Shown piece after piece: positions 45,329 to 54,185 of a stretch of 64,000 nucleotides of DNA (positions are counted from its first letter, which is position 1; each line of letters opens with the position of its first letter). Where the stretch lies: contig NZ_OMPN01000001.1 of assembly GCF_900291975.1 (NCBI RefSeq), forward strand, positions 186,001 through 250,000, read 5' to 3'. The position numbers and the translations under genes were made by a program. The notes beneath the pieces were generated by a model. That model was not told the origin of the DNA and searched no databases. It was given only the letters and a program-made list of their open reading frames with translations. Source of the DNA: Agathobaculum massiliense (lineage in GTDB: Bacteria; Bacillota; Clostridia; Oscillospirales; Butyricicoccaceae).

Positions 45329-45838
45329 TTATTTTGTTGTGCTGCCAAAGCCTCCGGTGCGTTCTCCGTCCGCGTCATCGTCTTCGGTTATGCCGAAAGG
45401 CAGGAAAATCCCCTGTGCGAACCCTTCTCCCCCCACGATGGAGAGCGTCTTCCCCTGTCGGTTGGAATTGGTCATTTTGATAAAGATATGTCCTTCATTT
45501 TTTGCCGTGAAGTAATCGCTGTCAATGATTCCCACCGTATTATCCATCTGCAGGCGGTATTTGAACCCCAGGCCCGAACGGGGATAGATTTGCAGGACCC
45601 ATCCTTCCGCGATTTCCGCGCGGATACCGGTGGGGATTTTTATGGTTTCATGCGGCACGAGCGAAAAGGCTTCGGGCGCAAAGAAATCATACCCCGCAGA
45701 GCCTACGGTCGCGCGGCGCGGCAGACGGATTTTCTGGTAGACCATTCTTGCCTCGGATACCGAACAGCCGGTTTCTGCGCACCAGTCATCGATAAATTGT
45801 TTCTCCGATACCTTGTAAAATTTCGCGATTTTCTGCAT
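45329..45838 (-). CDS. dut: Deoxyuridine triphosphatase (dUTPase)
   Basis: Hydrolyses dUTP to dUMP, which keeps uracil out of DNA. The trimeric dUTPase motifs are in order: GSAGYDFFA (motif 1), YPRSGLGFK (2), VGIIDSDY (3), and RTGGFGSTT (5). The product is 169 residues; a 40-residue N-terminal extension (up to about RRAT) is not part of the known fold. Its neighbours are the anaerobic ribonucleotide reductase genes on the same strand, 19 bases upstream. Confidence 0.92.
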   Translation of the reverse strand: MQKIAKFYKVSEKQFIDDWCAETGCSVSEARMVYQKIRLPRRATVGSAGYDFFAPEAFSLVPHETIKIPTGIRAEIAEGWVLQIYPRSGLGFKYRLQMDNTVGIIDSDYFTAKNEGHIFIKMTNSNRQGKTLSIVGGEGFAQGIFLPFGITEDDDADGERTGGFGSTTK

Positions 45839-45857
45839 ATCTGCTCGCTCTTCCTCT

Positions 45858-46355
45858 CTATGTGTTTTCTTTCAGCAAAACGGGAACACGCTGCGTCAGC
45901 GACCGCCGTACATCGATCAACCGCTGATTGGCGCTTCCTCGCCAATGGAGCTGCGGATCCGCCCGCTCCTGCACAAAGCGTCCGTCCACGACAACATCTA
46001 CTGCGTCCAAAAATGGCAGGTTCTCGATTTCCTCCCACTGATAGCCCGTATACAGCCAGATGGTTTTTTTCGGAAAACGCCGCCGGATCTCGCGGCACAG
46101 CGCCCCCACCGTATCACGGTTCACCGGAAAAAGCGGATCGCCGCCCGAAAAAGTGGCGCCCGAAACATAATCCTTTTCCAACTCGGCAAACAGCTCGTTT
46201 TTTGCCGCCTGATCGAACGGAATGCCTCCCTGCGCGTCCCACGTCACCGGATTATGGCAGCCGGGGCATGCATGGCCGCAGCCAGCGACCCACAGCACGA
46301 CGCGCAGGCCCTCTCCATTGAGCATATCGTCCTTTGTGATGTTGTGGTAGCGCAT
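45858..46355 (-). CDS. nrdG: Anaerobic ribonucleotide reductase activase
   Basis: A radical SAM enzyme that makes the glycyl radical on NrdD. The 165 residues carry the CGHACPGCHN cluster motif, CxxxCxxC. TFSGGDPLFP follows. The start ATG overlaps the nrdD stop by one base (TAATG), a close translational link. Confidence 0.95.
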   Translation of the reverse strand: MRYHNITKDDMLNGEGLRVVLWVAGCGHACPGCHNPVTWDAQGGIPFDQAAKNELFAELEKDYVSGATFSGGDPLFPVNRDTVGALCREIRRRFPKKTIWLYTGYQWEEIENLPFLDAVDVVVDGRFVQERADPQLHWRGSANQRLIDVRRSLTQRVPVLLKENT

Positions 46356-48478
46356 TACATGCTTTTCCTTTCCGCGATCTCCGCCATTTTTGCGTCGTTC
46401 AGGCGGGTGTCGCCCTTGACGCGTGAATAGGAAAGATATCCGTTCATACGGTCGATCTTGGTCAGGTTGCGGCTGCCGCACTTGGGGCATACATCCATCG
46501 CCAGCTCCTCGTGTCCGCAGTCGTCGCAGTAGGACAGGGACAGGTTGACGCCTTCATAATATCCCAGACGCATCGCGCGGCGCACCAGTGTGCGGATAGC
46601 CTCCAGATTATAATCGATCGGGTATTTTACATACTGGATCTTGCCGCCGTTGCACAGGTTCCAGAAGCGTCCCTCCAAGTCCTGTTTTTCGATCGGGGTC
46701 AGTTCTTCGGTCACATGGCAGTGGAAGCTGTTGGACACATAAGGCCGATCGGACACCCCTTCGATTATACCATACTTTTTCCGAAATTGCTCTACCTGAA
46801 GTCCGCAAAGGCTTTCGGCGGGCGTTCCGTAAATCGCGTAGAGGTTTCCGTCCTCCTCCTTGAACTGATTGACCCTCCGGTTAATGTATTCCAGGGTTTC
46901 GAGCGCAAAAGCGCCGTCCTCCACTAGGGATTTTCCGTTATACAGCTCCTGCAGCTCATTGAGCGCGGTGATACCGAACGAGGCAGTCGCGGTTTTCATG
47001 ATGGGCTTGATCTTGTCCGACGGCTTGAGATGGCCGCCATAAAAGCCGCCCTCGCAGTAGGCCAGCGGGTTGGTGGAGGCGCGCATCTCCCCCAGGTACG
47101 CATATGTGCGGATATGCAGCTTACGGATCAGTTCGAGATAGTAGTCCAGCACCTCATGGAATGGGCGATTCTCCTGCTGCGCTCTGGCGTAAATCATCGG
47201 CAAATGCAGTGATACCGCGCCGATATTCCAACGACCGATGAATACCGGCTTATCCTCTTCATCCGCCGGCTTCATGCCGCCGCGCTCATACCACGGGGAA
47301 AGGAAAGCGCGGCACCCCATCGGGCTGACGATTGCGCCGTATTTTTGATACATGCTGGGAACATACCCTTCCCCCGAAAGCGAGAGCCAGTCCGGATACA
47401 TGGCCTTGGAGGAGCATAATATCCCCGCCTCAAACACATCCTCCAGCGGTTTGTCGGGGCCGTGCAGCTCCTCATCGTAAAGAAAAACGATTTTAGGGAA
47501 CAGCACCGGCTTTTTCTGCCCCTTTTTTCCCTGCCCTTTCCGGCGGACATGCAGCATTGTGATCGAAGCGAGCTTAGCAAACCGGCCCGTACCGGTACCC
47601 ATGGTCATCGTGATGAACGGATAGTCGCCGCGACTAGAGGCCACCGTGTTGAATTTGTACTCCCAGCCCTGGAACCCCTGTTCGAAATCATTCAGTATAT
47701 CCGCCATGACCTCTTTTTCGACTGCATCCGCAGCCAGCCCCAAGCGGCTGTATTTTTCAGTCAGCAGGTTGTAGCTGCGTTCCGCGTACGGTTCCAGCAA
47801 AAGATCGACCGAGGGTACGGTAAAGCCGCCATATTGCTGACTGGCAGCGGACAGCACGATGTCCCCGATCACATCGAACGCCACGTTGAGCGTTTTCGGT
47901 TCGTTATACCACAGGTTTCCCATTTCAAAGCCGCCTTTGAGTACATGTTCTACGTCAAACAGGCAGCAGTTCATCGTATCGCGGCGCGCGGACATATCGT
48001 GAATATAAATATAACCGTCTCGGCAGGCCTGCAGCTCCTCCGTATTCATGAAAAACTTCTGGTACAGCTCCTTATTGAGCTGGTTGAAAATCAGGCTGCG
48101 CTTGGTGGAAACCAGCGCGGAATCCGTATTGGAGTTCTCCTTGTCCCCGATATACATGATGGACTGGCTCTTCTGATACACACTATCCAGCATGCCGACA
48201 AAGTCCTGCTTGTAGTTGCGGTAATCGCGATAGCTTTTGGCGACTTCCGGCCGCACGGCCTCCAGCGCAGCCTCCACAATATTGTGCATCTGCCAAATCT
48301 GCACCTCTGTCATGCCGTGATCTCGGATGTATCCTTCCACATGGCCGCAGATCGCTTTGAGCTCATCCTCCGTGAAGGTATACAGCACACGGTTTGCCGA
48401 TTTATTAACGGCAATAACAACCTTTTGTATATTGAATGCTTCTTTGGTGTGATCCTTTTTGATAACGCGTACCATCAT
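46355..48478 (-). CDS. nrdD: Anaerobic (class III) ribonucleoside-triphosphate reductase
   Basis: Reduces ribonucleotides to dNTPs under anoxia. The 707 residues start with an ATP cone (about 1-90, MMVRVIKKDHTKEAFNIQKV). The glycyl radical site is RMNGYLS near residue 685, and the C-terminal zinc finger is CDDCGHEE...CPKCG. The Met at 48478 is followed by a second Met; the first has GAGGAAAA. Cotranscribed with nrdG and dut. A possible NrdR box overlaps its promoter. Confidence 0.96.
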   Translation of the reverse strand: MMVRVIKKDHTKEAFNIQKVVIAVNKSANRVLYTFTEDELKAICGHVEGYIRDHGMTEVQIWQMHNIVEAALEAVRPEVAKSYRDYRNYKQDFVGMLDSVYQKSQSIMYIGDKENSNTDSALVSTKRSLIFNQLNKELYQKFFMNTEELQACRDGYIYIHDMSARRDTMNCCLFDVEHVLKGGFEMGNLWYNEPKTLNVAFDVIGDIVLSAASQQYGGFTVPSVDLLLEPYAERSYNLLTEKYSRLGLAADAVEKEVMADILNDFEQGFQGWEYKFNTVASSRGDYPFITMTMGTGTGRFAKLASITMLHVRRKGQGKKGQKKPVLFPKIVFLYDEELHGPDKPLEDVFEAGILCSSKAMYPDWLSLSGEGYVPSMYQKYGAIVSPMGCRAFLSPWYERGGMKPADEEDKPVFIGRWNIGAVSLHLPMIYARAQQENRPFHEVLDYYLELIRKLHIRTYAYLGEMRASTNPLAYCEGGFYGGHLKPSDKIKPIMKTATASFGITALNELQELYNGKSLVEDGAFALETLEYINRRVNQFKEEDGNLYAIYGTPAESLCGLQVEQFRKKYGIIEGVSDRPYVSNSFHCHVTEELTPIEKQDLEGRFWNLCNGGKIQYVKYPIDYNLEAIRTLVRRAMRLGYYEGVNLSLSYCDDCGHEELAMDVCPKCGSRNLTKIDRMNGYLSYSRVKGDTRLNDAKMAEIAERKSM

Positions 48479-48512
48479 TTTTCCTCACTCATATTATTTA
48501 GTAGCAAAAATA

Positions 48513-48541
48513 ATTATAGCATACCATATATAGTAGGAAAA
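48513..48541 (-). promoter_or_regulatory. Promoter with an NrdR-like box upstream of nrdD
   Basis: Minus strand: TATAAT (48513-48518) preceded by TGC, an extended -10; the -35 (TTTTCC) is weak. Between them an imperfect palindrome CTACTATATATGGTAT (48521-48536) resembles the NrdR box ACACTATATATAGTGT at about 11 of 16 bases. The gene for NrdR is not in this window. Confidence 0.45.
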
Positions 48542-48610
48542 GAGGTGCACAGCCAAAAATATTCCACAAAAACAGCCGGCTGAATTTGACGGTTTTTGTC
48601 ATGGTTCAGG

Positions 48611-49975
48611 TCACCCTTTCCGCGGAAAGCTGAGCGTCGCCAACAGCCCCGGCTGGGTATTGACAAACCGCGCCTTGCCTCCGTGTGCGCGGGTGATCTG
48701 GCGCACCAGCACAATCCCAAGGCCGTGCTGCGGCAGCTGCTCCCCAGCGGGGCGCCGCATCTGCGCCAGTGCCGCCTGCGGAAGACCGGCACCGTTATCG
48801 GCAACCGAGACCGACCAGGACTGCGCAGAAACGGAAAGGGACAGCTTGATATGAACGCTTCCAGCGTTGTGAAAGACGCTGTTGCGCAATAAATTATCCA
48901 CCGCACGCCGGAGCAGCGTTTCGTCTCCTGTCACCGTCAAGGCGCCGGCCTCGGATGGGATATCCACCTCCAGCGATACCCGATCGTCTGACAGCATATT
49001 GAGCAGTTCGGCCGCCGCTGCGCGCAGCATCGCCGCTGGCCGAAAACTTCCCTGGTGCAGTGGTTGCAGCTCGTATTCCAGTTTGGAGGCCAGGTTCAGA
49101 TCGCTCACCAGGCGACCAATCCGCTGGCTCTGTTCACGGATGATGCGCGCTTTGCGCCGCGCCTCCTCCGGCAGCACTCCGCTGCTTTCCAACTGCGCCG
49201 CATTCCCCTGTACCAGGGACAACGGGGTGCGGATATCGTGCGAAACGCCTGCGATCCACTCGGTACGTGTCCGGTCGCGCTTCTGCAGCATCGTCCGCTG
49301 CGTGGAAAGCTGGCGGGAGACCCGATTCAAGTCGGCGGAAAGCTGTCCCAGCACACCTCGTTCAGCAAGCTGCGTTCCCTCCCCCTTTGCCAGCGCGCCG
49401 ATGCCCTCCGCAAGCGGCGCGGCGGCGCGGTACATGCGCCAACCAAGCAGCAACGCAAGCGCTAGCGCGACCAGCAGGTTCAGCGCCAGTACGCCGGGCG
49501 CCCATACCGACAATTGTTCGATCGTATAGGCGGAGGCCCGCATCAGGTATTTCCACTCGCTGCCCGGCTCACTGGCAAGTACCAGCAATCCATCCTCATC
49601 CGACCAAACATAAACCGGATAATCCTTCAGGTACCAGCGGGAAAAGGAGGCGATCTCTCCCGCCGTATACTGCCGGGGCAGGTTTTCCGGCATGCGGTCG
49701 CTCCAAACAACAGCGCCACTGTCGTCAAGCTGCATTGCCCAAGCATAACGCTCCTCCATTGCCCGACGCGCTTCTGCGGAAACAGCAAAGCATCCGTCCG
49801 TCTGACGCTCAATCCCGTCAGCGATGACCTCGACGCGGTCCTCCGGTCTGGGTTTCTCATCCGAACAATGCAAAATGAAGCCCAGCATCACACCCAGATT
49901 CAAGATCAACAAAAACAGCCCCACGCCGATTGCCGCGCCTACATACCGTCCGAGTATCCTGCCAAGACCCTTCAT
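48611..49975 (-). CDS. Sensor histidine kinase of the CprABC-linked two-component system
   Basis: A 454-residue membrane kinase. The first segment is about 10-35 and the second about 160-185; between them is an outer sensing part of about 125 residues. The HisKA box is GVSHDIRTPLS, the ATPase has VDNLLRNSVFHN, DNGAGLPQ and HGLGIVLV. The stop of the response regulator overlaps its start (ATGA). The partner transporter (50828-53229) is divergent, as in antimicrobial-peptide-sensing systems. Confidence 0.9.
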   Translation of the reverse strand: MKGLGRILGRYVGAAIGVGLFLLILNLGVMLGFILHCSDEKPRPEDRVEVIADGIERQTDGCFAVSAEARRAMEERYAWAMQLDDSGAVVWSDRMPENLPRQYTAGEIASFSRWYLKDYPVYVWSDEDGLLVLASEPGSEWKYLMRASAYTIEQLSVWAPGVLALNLLVALALALLLGWRMYRAAAPLAEGIGALAKGEGTQLAERGVLGQLSADLNRVSRQLSTQRTMLQKRDRTRTEWIAGVSHDIRTPLSLVQGNAAQLESSGVLPEEARRKARIIREQSQRIGRLVSDLNLASKLEYELQPLHQGSFRPAAMLRAAAAELLNMLSDDRVSLEVDIPSEAGALTVTGDETLLRRAVDNLLRNSVFHNAGSVHIKLSLSVSAQSWSVSVADNGAGLPQAALAQMRRPAGEQLPQHGLGIVLVRQITRAHGGKARFVNTQPGLLATLSFPRKG

Positions 49976-50685
49976 TGCCTATCCTCCCGTGTGAGCTTGT
50001 ACCCAAGGCCGCGCACCGTCAGCAGCCAGCGCGGCTTGGAGGGATTATCTTCAATTTTTTCCCGCAGCCGGCGGATATGCACCATAAGCGTATTTTCGTA
50101 TCCAAAATTTTCCTCGTCCCACACGGCGCGGCACAGCGCGTCTATGGTAACAATATTGCCCCGATTATCCGCGAGCTTGCGCAACAGCGCGTATTCCTTT
50201 GCGGTCAGCGGCGTGGAGTTCGCGTCACGAAGCACCAGCCCGCTGCCCCAATCCACAACCGTTTCCCCCAGCGATAGACACTCCCCCGCATTTTGCAGAT
50301 TTGCGGCATAGGAACGCCGGAGCACCGCGGTCAGCCGCAGCACCAGTTCCTGCGGAAGAAAAGGCTTGGCGATATAATCATCCGCCCCTAAACCGAGTCC
50401 GTGCAGACGATCCGCATCCGCATCGCGTGCGGAAAGGAACAGAATAGGGATATCTCTTTCCTGCCGCAGCTCCTGCAGCAGCGAAAAGCCATCGCCGTCC
50501 GGCAGCATCACATCCAGCAGGATCGCCTCCGGCCTGATATCGCCCACCGCCCGCCGCGCCTCCGTACAGCTTTGCGCGGTATATACCGCGAGGAAGCCCG
50601 CCTGCATTAAAATCTCCTTTATCATATTGCAGAGCGCCGCCTCGTCATCCACAATTAATATTTTGCAGCTATAAATATCCCGCAT
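49972..50685 (-). CDS. OmpR-family response regulator
   Basis: A 237-residue regulator with a receiver domain (ILIVDDEAALCNMIKEIL; phosphoryl Asp in LLDVMLPDGDG) and a winged-helix DNA-binding domain (AKEYALLRKLADNRGNIVT, VWDEENFGYENTLMVHIRRLR). The TTGTAA repeats between it and the divergent transporter are its candidate binding sites. GGGGTGA lies upstream of the ATG. Confidence 0.92.
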   Translation of the reverse strand: MRDIYSCKILIVDDEAALCNMIKEILMQAGFLAVYTAQSCTEARRAVGDIRPEAILLDVMLPDGDGFSLLQELRQERDIPILFLSARDADADRLHGLGLGADDYIAKPFLPQELVLRLTAVLRRSYAANLQNAGECLSLGETVVDWGSGLVLRDANSTPLTAKEYALLRKLADNRGNIVTIDALCRAVWDEENFGYENTLMVHIRRLREKIEDNPSKPRWLLTVRGLGYKLTREDRQ

Positions 50686-50702
50686 ATTGCATCACCCCAG
50701 CT

Positions 50703-50732
50703 ATGATAACACATATTTCGGTCTATTTGTAA
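50703..50732 (-). promoter_or_regulatory. Promoter of the two-component operon
   Basis: Minus strand: TTACAA (50727-50732), an 18-bp spacer, TATCAT (50703-50708) with an upstream TGT. The -35 is itself one of the TTGTAA repeats read on the other strand. Confidence 0.6.
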
Positions 50733-50745
50733 AAAAGTAAGGTAA

Positions 50746-50795
50746 TTGTAAGGTAGGCTTCATCTTATTGTAAACTTCTCATTGTATCATTGTAA
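50746..50795 (+). repeat. Three TTGTAA direct repeats at 22-bp spacing (candidate response-regulator operator)
   Basis: Identical TTGTAA hexamers start at 50746, 50768 and 50790, each 22 bp apart or two helical turns. A further copy is at 50727 and a near copy (TTGTAT) at 50782. The array lies between the divergent two-component genes and the ABC transporter. Sites on the same face of the helix suit an OmpR-type regulator, but this is not shown. The copies at 50768 and 50790 also overlap the likely -35 and -10 (TAATAT, 50793-50798) of the transporter, with a 19-bp spacer. Confidence 0.6.
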
Positions 50796-50827
50796 TATAA
50801 CAAAAAAGAGAAATGGAGTGTTCCCCT

Positions 50828-51745
50828 ATGACGCAAAATCTGGTTGAAACAAAAGGGCTTTGCAAGAGCTATGGCGGTGCGCTGCGCGTCAAGAACCTGC
50901 ACATGCAGGTGCCAGAGGGCGCGATATACGGCTTTCTCGGCCCCAACGGCGCCGGAAAGTCCACCACCTTGAAAATGATCCTCGGCCTGGCGCATCCTAC
51001 CGGCGGCGAAATAGACGTATTCGGCAAACGGATGAATGCGAAAAACCGACTGGATATCTTAAAGGATATTGGTTCCCTGATCGAATCCCCTTCTTATTAT
51101 GGCCATTTGACCGGCGAGGAAAATCTGAAGATCCTGCAGACGCTGCGGAAGGTTCCGGAACAGAATATTCGCGAGGCGCTCGAAATCGTTCGCCTGACCA
51201 GCCAAAAGGACAAGCAGGTCGCACATTACTCCCTCGGTATGAAGCAGCGGCTCGGATTGGCCGCCGCACTGCTTGCGCATCCCCGCCTGCTGATACTCGA
51301 CGAGCCAACCAACGGTCTGGATCCTGCGGGGATTCAGGAAATGCGTGAGCTGATCTGCGACCTGCCGCGCCGCTTTGGCATGACCGTGCTGGTATCCAGC
51401 CACCTGCTCAGCGAGATCGATCAGATGGCGACCCATGTGGGCGTAATTGCGGATGGCGCCCTGGTCTACCAAAATACGATCGACCGTCTCCACGAGAAAA
51501 GCGAACATCATTTGGCGCTTCGTACGCTTAACAACCCGCTGGCGCAGGCGATCCTGACCCATGACGGCGTAATTAATGACTTGGACGCCGACGAGATTAT
51601 TCTGCCGCCGCTGGAAAACGAAGAAGTCGCGCACTGCGTCGCCCTGCTGACTGACAGCGGGATTGGCGTGCTCCGTATTGAAGAACGCCGCAAAAACCTG
51701 GAGGATATTTTCCTGGAACTGACGGAGGGGGCGGCAAGCTTATGA
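50828..51745 (+). CDS. ABC transporter ATP-binding protein (LanF/CprA type)
   Basis: A 305-residue ATPase of the bacitracin/lantibiotic resistance class. Walker A is GPNGAGKST, the signature YSLGMKQRLG, and Walker B LLILDEPTNGLDP. The C-terminal 90 residues are the usual accessory domain of this class. I chose ATG 50828; an in-frame ATG at 50813 is possible. Two small permeases of about 245 residues follow, the LanFEG layout, and the two-component system next door fits the CprABC-CprKR type of Clostridioides difficile. The peptide substrate is unknown. Confidence 0.88.
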   Translation: MTQNLVETKGLCKSYGGALRVKNLHMQVPEGAIYGFLGPNGAGKSTTLKMILGLAHPTGGEIDVFGKRMNAKNRLDILKDIGSLIESPSYYGHLTGEENLKILQTLRKVPEQNIREALEIVRLTSQKDKQVAHYSLGMKQRLGLAAALLAHPRLLILDEPTNGLDPAGIQEMRELICDLPRRFGMTVLVSSHLLSEIDQMATHVGVIADGALVYQNTIDRLHEKSEHHLALRTLNNPLAQAILTHDGVINDLDADEIILPPLENEEVAHCVALLTDSGIGVLRIEERRKNLEDIFLELTEGAASL

Positions 51746-52491
51746 AAGCGCTCAAAATGGAGTTTTTCAAATGCAGGCGCCGCCGGATATGGCTCCCCCT
51801 GCTGGTTATGCTGGCGGCGCAGCTCGCCTGGGGGCTGTACAGTCTCCGCGCGCTGTCGGAGCGGGAGCTGCAGCAGGGCTGGGCGATGATCCTATATAAT
51901 TTCCCCATGCTCAACGCAATGATGACGCCTGTAATCGCGGCCGTGGTTGCCTCCCGTCTGGCTGATATTGAGCATAAGGGGCAAACCCTCAAGCTGCTTG
52001 AAACCGTGCAGCCAACCGGTTCGCTGTTCGACGCGAAGCTGATCTGCGGTGCTGCATACATGACCGGTTTTCTCGCCGTGCAAATGGCGGTCGTCCTGCT
52101 GTTCGGCATCTGCAGCGGTTTTGCCGGAAACCCACCGGTGACAAAGCTGACGGAATATTTTTTCTCCAGTTTGGTCACAACCCTGGCGATCCTGCTCTTA
52201 CAGCTTGTCCTGTCTTTGCAGATCCAAAATCAGATGATCGGCATGATCGTCGGGCTGATCGGCTCGTTTATCGGACTGTTCTCCCTGTTTTTCCCGCCCA
52301 GCTTTCAAAAGGCTTTCGTATGGGCGTATTACGCGCTCCTGTATAACACCGGCATGGCGTGGGACGCATCGACCCATATCTCAGACTATTACTTCATCGA
52401 TTTCAATCTCAGCGGCTTTCTTTGCCTGATCGCATATTTTCTGGTGATTTATGGGGTTGGCCGCGTGCTTTTTATCCGGAAGGAGGTCTAA
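51742..52491 (+). CDS. ABC transporter permease, LanE/CprB-like
   Basis: A 249-residue permease with six membrane segments. The first cytoplasmic stretch is KALKMEFFKCRRRRIWLPL, typical of lantibiotic-immunity permeases. It overlaps the ATPase stop by four bases (ATGA), which ties their production together. The partner permease follows 3 bases later. Confidence 0.85.
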   Translation: MKALKMEFFKCRRRRIWLPLLVMLAAQLAWGLYSLRALSERELQQGWAMILYNFPMLNAMMTPVIAAVVASRLADIEHKGQTLKLLETVQPTGSLFDAKLICGAAYMTGFLAVQMAVVLLFGICSGFAGNPPVTKLTEYFFSSLVTTLAILLLQLVLSLQIQNQMIGMIVGLIGSFIGLFSLFFPPSFQKAFVWAYYALLYNTGMAWDASTHISDYYFIDFNLSGFLCLIAYFLVIYGVGRVLFIRKEV

Positions 52492-52494
52492 ACC

Positions 52495-53229
52495 ATGCTG
52501 TTACGCACAATCTATGCAGAATTTTGCAAGCTGCATCACTCGTTTATCTGGCTCGCGCTTATCATTCTCCCCATCGTGTCCGCAGGATTGGGTACGGCGA
52601 ATTATTTGAATAACCTGGGTCTGCTCACGGACCAATGGTATTCGCTCTGGACACAGCACGCCCTGTTTTACTGCACGCTGTTCGCTCCTGCCCTGACCGG
52701 CGTCTACTGCGCTTACGTCTGCCGTCTGGAACACCTCAACCGCAACTGGAACACCGTGATGACCCAGCCGATCCCTATCAGCGTCATGCTGGTTTCCAAG
52801 CTTTCCGTCGTATCCTTTTTGACGCTGCTCACGCAACTTTTCATCGGTATACTGTTCCTGATTAGTGGTAAGCTTGCAGGGCTGACCGCCCCTGTTCCAT
52901 TTGCGCTTGTCTACTGGGTATTCCGCGGCTGGTGGGCGCTCACGGTGCAGGCGGCGCTGCTGCTTTGCGTTGCGCTGGTCATCCGGTCGTTTGCCGTTCC
53001 CGTTGCCACAGGCATCCTTGGTGGATTTTGCGGATTACCCGCGCTGGTCAAAGGCTTCGGCGTGTACTTTCCTTTTTCTCTGCTCAGTCTTGGGATGTGT
53101 TCCCACCATCCGACCGAGCCAATGGACTGCAGTGCGGCGGCATTCCTTATCAGCTCGTGCTTTTACCTGCTCCTGGGTCTTACTGCCAGCCTGCTTTGGC
53201 TGAAAAAAAGAGATATCAAAACAACATAA
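52495..53229 (+). CDS. ABC transporter permease, LanG/CprC-like
   Basis: A 244-residue permease with six hydrophobic segments, the last (YLLLGLTASLLWLKKRDIKTT) ending in a basic tail. AEFCKLHHSFIWLALIILPIV near the N-terminus is like the first permease. Both permeases and the ATPase form one LanFEG-type unit. A terminator follows at once. Confidence 0.83.
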   Translation: MLLRTIYAEFCKLHHSFIWLALIILPIVSAGLGTANYLNNLGLLTDQWYSLWTQHALFYCTLFAPALTGVYCAYVCRLEHLNRNWNTVMTQPIPISVMLVSKLSVVSFLTLLTQLFIGILFLISGKLAGLTAPVPFALVYWVFRGWWALTVQAALLLCVALVIRSFAVPVATGILGGFCGLPALVKGFGVYFPFSLLSLGMCSHHPTEPMDCSAAAFLISSCFYLLLGLTASLLWLKKRDIKTT

Positions 53230-53260
53230 AAAGGAAGCGCGGCACGCCGCGCTTCCTTTT
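53228..53260 (+). terminator. Intrinsic terminator of the ABC operon
   Basis: AAAAGGAAGCGCGGC / GCCGCGCTTCCTTTT has almost no loop and is followed by a T-rich run. It begins at the last permease's stop. Confidence 0.88.
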
Positions 53261-53272
53261 CCCTTATTTACA

Positions 53273-53303
53273 AAGAAAAGCCGTTTCTGAAGAAACGGCT
53301 TTT
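53273..53303 (-). terminator. Intrinsic terminator of tRNA-Val
   Basis: Minus strand: AAAAGCCGTTTCT / AGAAACGGCTTTT, then CTTTG. It begins 2 bases after the encoded CCA. Confidence 0.85.
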
Positions 53304-53304
53304 A

Positions 53305-53380
53305 TGGTGGACATTGACGGGTTCGAACCGCCGACCTTCCGCACGTCAAGCGGATGCTCTTCCAGCTGAGCTAAATGTCC
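53305..53380 (-). tRNA. tRNA-Val (anticodon GAC), CCA encoded
   Basis: 76 bases. The acceptor stem GGACATT pairs with AATGTCC, followed by A and an encoded CCA. The D arm is GCTC-AGCTGGA-AGAGC. The anticodon stem TCCGC / GCGGA holds loop TTGACGT with anticodon GAC, reading GUC and GUU. The T arm is GGCGG-TTCGAAC-CCGTC with one G-U pair. It is a single tRNA between a terminator and efp. Confidence 0.95.
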
Positions 53381-53423
53381 ATGGAAAGGACGGTAAGCGT
53401 ACCGTCCGTATTCGCTTGTGCAA

Positions 53424-53984
53424 TCAGTTCTTGCAGCGCTCGAGATACTCGCCTGTACGGGTATCAATCTTGATGCGTTCGCCCTGTTCGATAAACAGCG
53501 GAACCTGCACCGTAGCGCCGGTCTCAACCACTGCGGGCTTGAGCGTATTGGTCGCCGTGTTTCCCTTGAAGCCCGGATCGGTCTCGGTGATCTCTAACTC
53601 GACGAAGAGCGGGGCTTCTACCGCAAACACGCTGCCTTTATAAGAGCAAACCTTGACGTTTTCATTTTCCTTGACAAAACGGAAATCATCACCGAGCGTG
53701 TCCTTGCCAATCGGGATCTGCTCGTAGGTTTCATTATCCATGAAGTAGTAAAGGTCGCCCTCGTTATAGAGATACTGCATATCGCGGCGCTCTACATATG
53801 CGGTTTCATATTTATCAGTCGGATTGAAAGAACGCTCGGTGACAGCGCCGGTGATCACGTTCTTCATCTTGACGCGAACAAAAGCAGCACCCTTGCCCGG
53901 CTTTACATGCTGGAACTCGATAACCTGCTGCACCTGACCGTCCATTTCAAAAGTAACGCCATTACGAAATTCGCCTGCGGTCAT
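53424..53984 (-). CDS. efp: Elongation factor P
   Basis: A 186-residue factor that helps ribosomes pass polyproline. The KOW-like N-terminal domain has [15 protein letters not shown], with the Lys at the tip (about Lys32) that may be modified. [23 protein letters not shown] and the C-terminal GEYLERCKN region are typical. The ATG has GGAGGA upstream. The promoter is about 60 bases before the ATG. The P-rich proteins around it (MutL linker, P-ATPase tail) are likely clients. Confidence 0.96.
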   Translation of the reverse strand: MTAGEFRNGVTFEMDGQVQQVIEFQHVKPGKGAAFVRVKMKNVITGAVTERSFNPTDKYETAYVERRDMQYLYNEGDLYYFMDNETYEQIPIGKDTLGDDFRFVKENENVKVCSYKGSVFAVEAPLFVELEITETDPGFKGNTATNTLKPAVVETGATVQVPLFIEQGERIKIDTRTGEYLERCKN

Positions 53985-54045
53985 AATCGGTATTCCTCCA
54001 AAGAAAAAATCCTCGTTTTGCTGTCCTCACGAACAGCGCTTATTT

Positions 54046-54074
54046 ATATTACCCCAATTTTCCCGTTTTGGCAA
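54046..54074 (-). promoter_or_regulatory. Promoter of efp
   Basis: Minus strand: TTGCCA (54069-54074), a 17-bp spacer and TAATAT (54046-54051). A small hairpin (GCTGTTC / GGACAGC) lies in the leader. Confidence 0.65.
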
Positions 54075-54124
54075 GAGGATTTTTCAATTTTTATTAAAAT
54101 TTTTTTCACCCCACAAAACAGGCA

Positions 54125-54152
54125 AACGGCGCCGTTTATGAAACGGCGCCGC
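54125..54152 (-). terminator. Hairpin after the Cys-rich micropeptide gene
   Basis: Minus strand: CGGCGCCGTTT CAT AAACGGCGCCG, followed by TTTGCCTGTTTT, an imperfect T-tract. Confidence 0.55.
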
Positions 54153-54185
54153 GCAGGCCCTATTCCCTTATATGTCGTGGCAGGT

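Noticed and set aside
50727-50795. TTGTAA repeats as a CRISPR array
   Set aside because: The units are only 6 bases long; they lie in a promoter and no spacers or cas genes exist.
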